Below are positions 8,546 through 16,969 of a stretch of DNA of 22,476 bases, piece by piece. Both the position numbers and the translations under genes were made by a program. Each line of letters begins with the position of its first letter. Position 1 is the stretch's first letter. The notes under the pieces were generated by a model that did no database searches, was not told the origin of the DNA, and saw only the letters and a program-made list of their open reading frames with translations. This DNA comes from Mnemiopsis leidyi (Eukaryota; Ctenophora; Tentaculata; Lobata; Bolinopsidae), in contig JH153216.1 of NCBI GenBank assembly GCA_000226015.1, positions 75,021 through 97,496 of the forward strand. The letters run 5' to 3'.

Positions 8546-11500
8546 TCAGGAGACCGATATTGGGGGTTGCTCAGATAACAACTTGTTCTCTCCCATTTTT
8601 GCCCGGAGAATGTCCAGATCTTGTCTAAGGGATTCGTTATCAGGGGAAAGTTTGGAGGCCAACTCATAGTCGTCCAGTGCTGAAAGATTTTAGTATGAAC
8701 GGTTAAGTTGAAAACAATGTGAGACACTGAAATAGTTGTGTGAAGAACGGAGCACCTTGAATTTTAAGGATATCGGGGCACCCCACGACACACGCTAGTC
8801 TCCAGAGTTCGCAGCAGTGTCATTGACTAAAAAGCAAGCAACTTATAAATCAAATCTTAGCATGAAATGAATTACCTTTGCTCAAAGAGCCAAGTTGACA
8901 ATAAGCTGAACCACGTTTTGCAAGCGTGCGCACCCGAGACAACCTGTTAGCCTCGACCGGAGGAGTAAGAAGATCGAGCGCACGGGTGCAGTCTACCACT
9001 GCATCCTCGTAGAGGTTCAGGACTATGTAGCAGGAAGCTCGGTTTATATACAGCTTTGGTAGGGCGGGGGAGATCTTCATAGCTTCAGAGTAGGCATTTA
9101 TAGCGGCAGGGAAGTTTCCCATTTTGTAAAAAACTCTGAAATGTTAGAAATACTCTCAAAATTCAAAACATAAAACTTGATCGTTTACTACTACTACTTC
9201 TAAATTTGTTATAAGCTGTGGTGGGGTCGATAATCCCAACACAAAGTATCATGTCCCTGTTTTATTGACTCCGATATACATCGGACTCCGATAATACATC
9301 GAAAATAATCTCTGTCATGCTTCAAATGATCTGAAACAACACGCAGGCTTTATCAAGCAGAGAAGCTACAAAATTAGGGACAAAAAATTAGATAAATCCT
9401 TTTTCATAGCTTACCCAGCCTTATCACAAAGCCAAACCGGATTCCTCTCGTCCTCTTTAGTATCTTCGTCTTTCGGTTTCAACTTTGTCTGTGCTCTAAC
9501 ATTCTTCTCGTACCACTAAAAATAAATTGGTCACTAAAATATTACAAAAAACATATTTCTTGCCTGCACATGAATGCATCTAAGCATTTAAGATTCTGCA
9601 TAAAAGCAAATTTTAGGATAAGTTCGAAATATTTCCAACTTACGGCCTCTTCATCTGCAGCAGTAGATTCTCTGGCAGCTGAAGGGAAGTATCTAGGTGT
9701 AAATGAGACTGTTATCTCGCTTTGTTTTCTGGGACCGCTACTTTGCCAGACTGATTTCTCCTCCTTCTTCTCTTCTTTCTTACCTGACTTCTTAATCTTG
9801 CCCGACGTAAGAGGGTTTGCTAAGTTGTGTTTGATTTTTTCAAACTTCCGTGCTCGTTCCTCTGCTAATGAGACATGAAGATTCGGAGTTGTTTCTAACA
9901 TTGGAGCTTTGGAAGATTGCTCTGGACAGTCTGTACTGACTAAAGCTGCATCTTCTTCAATAGTGCCTGATTCTGTCGTTTCTGTATTGTCTGAAATATT
10001 AACAACGCCGTCAAGAAAGAGGGAACCTCTAAGATAAAATAATAAAGTAAAATAAAACAGTCGGAAACGCGCATTGAAATGTACACTGATCTCGCCCAGC
10101 CGATTTAGATTATTGCCACATGCGTATGTGACGTGACTCACTAAATCAATATTCAATATTCATAATTTTGTGATCGGGATAATACAGGGATACCAAGTAC
10201 GGTATCCATAGATCACCTTATCTTACATAGTGTTAACAGCCCAATTTTATGCAGAAGCTAAAACAAAATCGTTGACACGTAACCGTTATCTAAAATCTAT
10301 GTGTACTTCTTTCAGTGAGTTGAATTGCTTGCCGAGAATCAATGTAATCTAACATGCAGGTAGTCAACAATATGTCATTCAGTGTATTGAGTGTATTTGG
10401 TGTATTAAGTGCATATTTTTGTGTGCTTAGTGTAGGTATTAATTGTATGATTAAGTGTATGAAAGACACGTGAAAATAATATTTGATATCATTGGAGATC
10501 GGAGTCATGGTCCTGGGAGTTAAGGTGTCTAACGAGCATAGCTGGTCTAGACACATCGGCAGCATGGTCTCCAAAGCAAGGAGCACCCTATCATGGATGT
10601 TCAGTGTGTTTAAGACCAGGAGGAGGACAATTATGACAACTCTCTTCAAATCATCGATAAGAAGTCTAGTGAAGTATTTCTGTCCTCTTTGGAACCCCGA
10701 AAAGGTAACAGAGATCCAGCTAATTTAGGGAGTCCAAAGAACATTGCAGCACCTCAACTATTGGGAAAGACTCAAGGAACTGAAAACGATGTCATCCCAA
10801 CAGGGGCGGGAAAGATACCCTATCCTGATGATATGGAAGATTCTCAACTAAGTTGTTCCAAATTAATGACACCAAGTTCAAAGAAACCCCAAGACACGGC
10901 AAAATAGCAGTCATCCCTTCATTGTCAAAGACAAGCTCTGTAAGAAACCAGTCCTTGTATAATGTATGGTGGACCATTCCGAGCAGTTCAAATTTCAATG
11001 GTCCTAAACTGGAGATTGTAGAACAAGGTCGTTCAGAAATGAAGGCTGCTAAATCATTTGATATGTTTAAAGCTAGAATGTCCAACTTTCTTGCTTTGAT
11101 ACGTAACAACCCTCCAGTCGCTGGCTACAGCTGCGGTTGGACAAACTCACTGCTTGACTATTCAAGTTCACGGTGGTCAGACATCTGATGGCCTTTCCTG
11201 CTCTACAGATAAACTCTACGAAGTAAGTAAAAAAAAGTTATTAAAATGTGACACATTGAGCACGCTATTTTAATGTAACGTGTATCATATCACTCAATCG
11301 TTATTGAGTAGAACTTTCAAATTAAATTTAACAGGACTTTGTAGCAAGATTCTATTGGTTTCTTTAAAGGAAAGTAGGTATCATGTCGGATAGGTAGAGA
11401 AATGAACATACCAAACTGATTCTGTGTTTTGATAGACTTTAAATATTGTCTTTCTCTCTCATCGTCATCCAGATTCTGCCACTCGTCCATTTCTAGTGAG

Positions 11501-13085
11501 ACTTTGTCTCGTTCAGCTTGCTTTACTGCTTCTATTCTGTCTTTCTCACCGGATTCTTGCTGAAAAAAATCTCACTTTCAAACGATCGAAGCCCATACAA
11601 TCTTAATAACCATTTCTTGTGACTTTTGATTGAAACTTTTAAGTGTTTATTTTTTGAATAATTCATCAAGTACAGTACTTACGTCCATAGCTGTCCTCAA
11701 AGCCATTCTATTTTGCTCTGCTTTGACATTTGCCTTGCTTTCTGTGTCACATTTGACTTTATTCTCATGGTATTCATATGCTGATTTAACCAGTTCTCTT
11801 CTAAGGGTAGTGCAAAAAATAACAACACAACTTTTAAGGTAAACGATTAAATTAACTGACTTAGGGCAGCTTTACGCCTGCCAGATTTATAAGATAGTTG
11901 ATCTTATCCTTAAAAGAAATTCAAGTAGTAAAATTGATTTTCAGTGTTATCAAAACAGTGTTTCCATTCCATAGCCCAATTGAACAAAATATCCGATTTA
12001 GACCATTTACAAACCTCTTAGCTGAATCTTTCGCAAGAGGGTTAACTAGAGTTTCCCACAAAGTCGGTTCCAACTTCATAAGGTGAAATGTGATTTTGTT
12101 GTTTGCCATGACTACTCTTGCCTTACGGTCGTTGATTTCGCATTTCAGATGTAAATCAAAAAAGTAGGGACTGTAGTTAACCTGAAATAAGTGTTGGCTG
12201 GAAGTGTCATCTATTCAAAAATTGAGTGGCATTGTGTTGCATATCACAGAAAATGTTATACACACAAGACTTATTACAAGATGCCACATAATATCTAAGT
12301 GGGTTAATGGTGCAATTAATGGCTCAGTGGCACAGTCGGTTACATTGTCTGTCTGCTAATCGATTCTTAGCTGCGGCACTGGCCGTGGTGTGAGCATCAT
12401 TGATGCTCAGCTAAGGATTCCATTGGATCTATGCAGCCCGACGGTCCACTCAGCCAAATGCTCGAGAAATCGGGTTAAATGAGTAGCTGCCCATTGCAAC
12501 GAAGTCTCGGGCGATGATAGTATGGTACTCACTACCTTAACTGTCATTGGTGTGTATGTAAAATTATAATAATTGGCTGTTACACATGTGGCTGTTACAC
12601 TTGTGTAACATGAGGCTGTTTGAGTGTCCGAATTAAAATGAGTATAAGATTAAAAAAGAAAAAAAGTGTGCAGATGCCCTGAAAGTCTGAACTGTATTAA
12701 GAGCACATGCGCATACAATTCAACTAAAGTTCAGTACTTCAACACCAAAAACACAATTATACTAGCTAACATTTGGATTAAATGATGTTGCCCTTCCTTT
12801 GGCTGAACCCATTAAGGCTGCAACCTATAGTGGTGCAATACAGCACAAGCGAGGCTCTTCATTACACCAATGGATCAATTGGAGAATTTAAGTTAGAATA
12901 CTTTTAGGTTATCTTAGACAATCGTAATTAAGAGGGTGTAAACAAAGCATCCCATAATTTACCTTAATATAGAAATTTGTGACCATAACATCAATGTTGT
13001 TGCTTTTGATTCCTTTCTGGGGCAGAATTAGATCTATTCGAGTTTCAGACTCTGTCCATTCGTAGTCTTTGATTATTATGGGCAT
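8546..13085 (-). CDS. DNAAF4: Dynein axonemal assembly factor 4 (DNAAF4/DYX1C1), complete
   Basis: DNAAF4 is a cytoplasmic HSP90/HSP70 co-chaperone needed to preassemble axonemal dynein arms (family knowledge), so this animal has motile cilia. Exons in transcript order: 13085-12963, 12181-12015, 11800-11683, 11559-11412, 9990-9644, 9515-9415, 9135-8876 and 8679-8546. All are phase-compatible and give about 465 residues (human 420). Exons 1-2 encode a CS (p23-like) domain: MPIIIKDYEWTESETRIDL, VTNFYIKVNY, then ITFHLMKLEPTLWETL. Exons 3-4 encode a charged helical linker. Exon 5 carries the family signature FTPRYFPSAARES. Exons 6-8 carry NPVWLCDKAG, then TPR helices with NFPAAINAYSEAMKI, LYINRASCYIVLNLYEDAV and AKRGSAYCQLGSL, ending with YELASKLSPDNESLRQDL. 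Exon 3 has tandem NAG acceptors (11801 or 11798). Exon 5 may begin at 10026 instead of 9990, adding 12 residues in frame. An acceptor-like TTTTAG lies just 5' of the ATG, so a separate 5'UTR exon is likely. Confidence 0.96.
10378..10413. repeat. 9-bp tandem repeat (TTnAGTGTA), four units
   Basis: The units TTCAGTGTA, TTGAGTGTA, TTTGGTGTA and TTAAGTGCA follow one another at 10378, 10387, 10396 and 10405. Looser copies (TTAGTGTA, TTAAGTGTA) continue to about 10460, just upstream of the retrotransposon remnant. Confidence 0.8.
10483..11230 (+). mobile_element. Decayed non-LTR (LINE) retrotransposon 3' end
   Basis: The + strand encodes the region downstream of the catalytic part of a non-LTR reverse transcriptase. 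Recognisable words are LGVKVSNEHSWSRHIGSMVS, KARSTLSWMFSVFKTRR, TLFKSSIRSLVKYFCPLWNP, then in shifted frames LQHLNYWERLKELKTMSSQQ followed by GRERYPILMIWKILN. A C-terminal part follows (SFDMFKARMSNFLALIRNNPP, GYSCGWTNSLLDY). Stops and frameshifts near 10728 and 10850 show it is dead. The catalytic YxDD region and endonuclease are absent, consistent with a 5'-truncated copy. The element probably ends near the A-rich AAGTAAGTAAAAAAAAG at 11219-11236. It lies antisense within DNAAF4 intron 4. Clade (jockey/CR1-like or other) cannot be settled by eye. Confidence 0.87.
12182..12962. other. DNAAF4 intron 1, hosting a SINE
   Basis: This 781-bp intron contains the tRNA-derived SINE (12318-12541) and a short tandem duplication of GGCTGTTACACnTGT at about 12573-12603. 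The remainder, 12610-12960, shows nothing recognisable. Confidence 0.7.
12318..12541 (+). mobile_element. tRNA-derived SINE, copy A
   Basis: The head carries a pol III A-box, TGGCTCAGTGG, at 12320-12330, followed by GCACAG. The B-box region is decayed. The 3' body contains GGATTCCATT, TCTATGCA, CTCGAGAAATCGGG, GGTTAAATGAGTAGC and CTACCTTAA (12413-12540). The same words in the same order occur on the minus strand at 20316-20535, so this is a dispersed family. A perfect 8-bp inverted repeat (GAGCATCA/TGATGCTC) lies at about 12393-12409. The insertion is in DNAAF4 intron 1, antisense to the gene. Confidence 0.85.
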
Positions 13086-13229
13086 GTCTACCAAGTTTTC
13101 AGCTAAAATCAAATAATTATGATCAAAAATTTAGTTAAAAACTGAACTTGCAGAAAAATATTTCAGAGAAAGTAGTAAGTATAAGGTCAAATTCAGTACA
13201 TCTTAGCTTACAGCAGGCTTACTTCAATC

Positions 13230-13237
13230 ATGGTAAC
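13230..13237 (-). promoter_or_regulatory. Possible RFX X-box half-site upstream of DNAAF4
   Basis: On the minus strand GTTACCAT, a perfect left half of the RFX X-box consensus (GTTRCCATRGYAAC), lies about 145 bp upstream of the DNAAF4 start codon. The right half is poorly conserved. Ciliary genes are commonly RFX targets, so the location is plausible, but the site is weak. Confidence 0.3.
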
Positions 13238-14139
13238 CAATTACTTCATTACAAAAAGCTACACCTGCAGGTTGAAGCTGGCCTCTTTGGGGGCACCTTT
13301 ACATCTGCTTGTTGATTTTTTGGTGCTGATCAAGCTGGATAGATATTCGCTGGAACAGCAAACACCATATTGGTCTCAGGCCTATAGGACAGTGACCCCA
13401 AAAGAGGGTCTACCATAATGTGGCTGTCATCAGGTGATGCCATAGAATCCGGTTGGCATCGGCAGTAGGAACAAATGAGTTTTACAACAGACACCCACCT
13501 CTGTTTGAGAAAGAATACTGCACGGAGGGCCTAGAGGTGTAAATATTTGGTTCATGGTTGTTACCCGTGGGAAGCTTTCAGGGAACCTTAATTTGGTATC
13601 TGAGCTCCTGGATCGCCTACATCGACAAGTCTATATTATTTGATTCAACCGATTTCATTTACTTATTCAAGTGATCTCTATAAATCTTTTCTGTCTCGCT
13701 GGCCTCATCCAAAATTTATAGCTAGTTCATTTGTTAGAACACATTCTAGAGTTAAGTCGGACGCTCGCAATTTGTTCCGGCTGTACAAGAATACGGCCAA
13801 TTTCTTGACGCTCGATTTTACATGCTTAAATTGATCTACATACTTTGCAATGCGCGGCGCGTTGCTGACTGAACGAATATAATAATTTTATTATTTAAAT
13901 TTCGTGCATTTTTGCATCATTTCGTTCTAAGACAATTATATTATTGCATTTTTATTTGAGTCTGACTTTGTCGCGGTGATACCCGACTCACGCAGCTAAA
14001 GCGCGTTAGAATGGTAAACGGATATAATCTCGTCAAAGTCTGACAATACAGTTTTTGTACACCTGACACCAGCTTCGCTGTGAATGTTGCCTTGCGTTGC
14101 GGCAGCAGGTCAGGCAACGTCTGACAATGTGAATGAGTG

Positions 14140-14294
14140 TCAAACAAAATTAAACAACGCAATGCAATATTCACAATTTATTGCTCTAACCATGAAAATT
14201 GAAAGCCCTTTTGGCTTTGCGCGTTAGAGCAATAAAGCAATAAATTGTAAATATTGCATGTGCATTGCATTGTTTAATTTCAAATTTTGTTTGC
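14140..14294. mobile_element. MITE-like long hairpin
   Basis: The left arm (14140-14190) runs CAAACAAAATTAAAC ... GCAATGCAATATT ... CAATTTATTGCTCTAAC. The right arm (14223-14294) is its reverse complement, starting GTTAGAGCAATAAAGC and ending TTTGTTTG, with small insertions. The centre contains a further hairpin, AAAGCC-CTTTT-GGCTTT. The arms are clearly one inverted repeat with a few indels. No transposase is present and no target-site duplication could be fixed by eye. Confidence 0.75.
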
Positions 14295-14308
14295 AAGCGC
14301 GGCGCGGC

Positions 14309-14324
14309 GTACGCGTACGCGTAC
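14309..14324. repeat. Perfect 16-bp palindrome GTACGCGTACGCGTAC
   Basis: The sequence equals its own reverse complement and is built from TACGCG units. It follows directly on a GC-rich GCGCGGCGCGGC stretch, in otherwise AT-rich intergenic DNA. Confidence 0.95.
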
Positions 14325-14900
14325 AGCGTAAGCACCTGGTTATGTGAAGCAATTTATATACTAACAATGTATTAACAAATCTTGAGTTTCAAATTGAGCT
14401 GTTTAAATTTGCAGTTGCCTAGGGACCTAGACCTCAGTCTTTGCACATTGTTGCTTAATATATAATGCAATCGGAGGGAAACGTAGAGAGAGCCGCGCGC
14501 AGCAAGGTCCGACCGGTTTCAAGCAAAGTCTAACGTTGACGCTTTATATCTTATGCAAATGGTTGCTGTAACCAAAGCACACCCTTCCGAAAAGGCGACA
14601 TTTTATTCTCGAATGAGGGTCGGACAAAGTCAGACAATCAGTATCACTATCATTATCGAACACATTTGTCGAATCCTGATACTCTCAATTGATTGATAAT
14701 GATAATGATATTCAAATTATGAAGCTGATCCATAATTTCAACACTCATGGTGACTGGAAGTAGACGTTTGCGTTAACAAAATCAACTTGATATTTTTGAG
14801 CCAGTAATTTAGTCGTTAGGAGAGGCAGTAGGGCGACCAGATTCATTACCATTGATTACGTTTTATATAACTTGTTAGACTTAGAGGGTTGGACTTTGCA

Positions 14901-14938
14901 CTTGGCTAGTCTGGATTTGCTTGGCTAGTCTGGATTTG
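14901..14938. repeat. Exact 19-bp tandem duplication
   Basis: CTTGGCTAGTCTGGATTTG occurs at 14901-14919 and is repeated exactly at 14920-14938, in intergenic DNA. Confidence 0.95.
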
Positions 14939-16180
14939 CTTTCGATAAATAACTGTTTGTCGGACAATTTAAACGAAAGATATACATAGGTTAAAATTCA
15001 TTCATACGGACATAATAACAACAAAGCGGCAACTCAAAGCCTACAGGTATATCTAATGGGGGCCTCGTGAAAGAAACACAACAACAGAATTGTTGCGGTG
15101 TAATTTAATTTTCTCAGTAAGAGCAATCACAAATCCTCCATTATCGCATTTTAAAAGATAAGAAGACTTAAAAAGATCCAAAGTTCGTTTTGTTAAGATA
15201 TCATAAGCATTCCATACTCCAATGCTTCTCATTTATACTGCCAGTTCTATCTATCAAAATCTAACATGCATATCTCTTTGATTTATTTTACCAAATTTAT
15301 TCATATTAACCTTCATATCACGAACTTTATATCAAATGACTTCCAATCGATTTAGCAGAAATTAAAAACCTGATCAAATCATCGTTGTCGACCGATTAAA
15401 GTCTACAAGCCAGATCATGAATGAGATCGGGTAAAATGAATGTCGCATAATGAGGCCATCATTTCGAATAAAACATGGTAAACACCATTTTCACCCAAAA
15501 ATAGCGTTAAGCACACGGAACATAAGAATAAGGTTTAATAAGTTAGGGGCTCCAACTTCACACCTAATAGCATTACTCACTACTCTATCATCGGTTCAAA
15601 CCAGGAAATTTGCAGCTATTTCTCAAACACCGCCCCTCAGTGGGCCTCAATGTCGGGGTAAACTTTAAGATGAAAAAGAAACATTATTCAGCATGGTTGC
15701 AAAATTTACCCGCAAAAAAACTAAATATCAAAGCTAACCGGGGAAGTGACAAAATACTACAGCCTAAACTTTGAGAACGATACGCCTAATTATGGCATCA
15801 CAGCAACATCATTATCATTTAGTCGCATCTATCGATTCAGTCATTATCTTAACATACTGAAAATTGTTAACCATCTATCGTAATTCTCGATTTAGAGAAC
15901 AAAGTGCAAATCATATCATTTTTTAAAGATCGATAGTTCAAACTTATGATTTTAGAAACGACTGCACACCAAACTGAACTTTATCCACATTCCAACAAAT
16001 GCGACCAAATTGAACGTCACACTTAAACAATCGATGCTAAAAGCCTCATTCGATACCTTTCATACTTGCTGAAGTTTTCCGAGCCTATTTTCTTGCTTTT
16101 AAAACAGTTAAAATCTTTTAAAAACACCTCTGATAAAAAGTATCTGTACATATCTTGGCACGGTTTTGATTTTTCTAGAA

Positions 16181-16251
16181 TAAACCAGAACATCAAGAAG
16201 GCAGACAAAAGGTTATGTTTGATTAAGAGAAAGAAATGATGTTCTGGTTTA
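16181..16251. repeat. 15-bp perfect inverted repeat with 41-nt loop
   Basis: TAAACCAGAACATCA (16181-16195) is the exact reverse complement of TGATGTTCTGGTTTA (16237-16251). It lies about 0.7 kb beyond the bZIP stop codon on the transcript side, so it could be in the 3'UTR if that is long. The stem is shorter than that of a typical miRNA precursor. Confidence 0.9.
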
Positions 16252-16969
16252 TGGTTTCCGGGTCGAACTACCAAGTCCACCCAATTTTGAAAGCTGTCGA
16301 GCAAGTAAACTAAAATGTATCATGAATGAATAATTATATCGGTCGATAATAATGATCTCGGAATCTCATGCGAAAATGCATGTTCTTTTGAAATATTATA
16401 CATGGTGAAATCAACATTTCTAACCCAAAAACTGGACAACGTAACAACACTTTAATGCAGAAGCTACACATAAAGTTTGGTAACAGAAGCTGCAATTATA
16501 TAATAAAGGACCGGCAAAACAGTTTCAATATATCAGTATCGAATATAACATAATCCTTCAATAATTGGTTTAAGGGATTATTTTCTTTAATCACGTCGCC
16601 TAGACAGAACCCTCATATATCATAGACATTAAAGCAAATGTAATACAAAATTTGCACGTTTAATTCTTAGATAACGAGGCTTATACACATAATGTTTGGC
16701 ACACTTGTGGTAAGCACACACATGCCTCCCAATCCGCAGTCTTTCTCTATAAAGTATGGGCGATGACGTTCCGGAACGAAGTGTTACTTCTCTCTGCATC
16801 TTTCTTGTGTACCGGCAAGTTAGGTCTTCCTTTTCCCCCAAACTTGACCTCTTTTAACACAAGCTCCCACGTTTTTCTTCCTTGGTCGGACTGCTGCATC
16901 GTCAACTCCGCTTTCTCTCACACAGCATCACTTTTATCATGGTCTTCCTCAGATTCAGTTGAGGACAAT

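Larger units (their letters stand above)
9991..11411. other. DNAAF4 intron 4, hosting repeats
   Basis: This is the largest DNAAF4 intron (1421 bp). About half is an antisense non-LTR retrotransposon remnant (10483-11230), preceded by a 9-bp GTGTA-type tandem repeat. The rest, about 10030-10370 and 11235-11411, shows nothing recognisable. Confidence 0.7.
13086..16969. other. Intergenic region between the bZIP gene and DNAAF4
   Basis: This 3.9-kb stretch has no gene I can support. It holds the upstream flank of DNAAF4, a higher-GC unrecognised block (about 13266-13620), a MITE-like hairpin (14140-14294), a 16-bp palindrome (14309-14324), a 19-bp tandem duplication (14901-14938), a long inverted repeat (16181-16251) and the 3' flank of the bZIP gene. 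Open frames such as 15450-15668 (+) and 16023-16304 (-) show no family features. Confidence 0.6.

Noticed and set aside
10290..10649. 119-codon minus-strand open frame
   Set aside because: It arises from the GTGTA tandem repeat and the antisense of the retrotransposon remnant.
13590..13605. Primer-binding-site-like TGGTATCTGAGC, suggesting an LTR element
   Set aside because: One isolated near-match, with no paired LTRs, polypurine tract or gag/pol sequence nearby.
16181..16251. A microRNA precursor
   Set aside because: The stem is only 15 bp and the loop 41 nt, unlike a typical precursor; kept only as an inverted repeat.
16023..16304. 93-codon minus-strand open frame
   Set aside because: No recognisable motif, no splice context, and it is largely formed by the inverted repeat; not supported as a gene.
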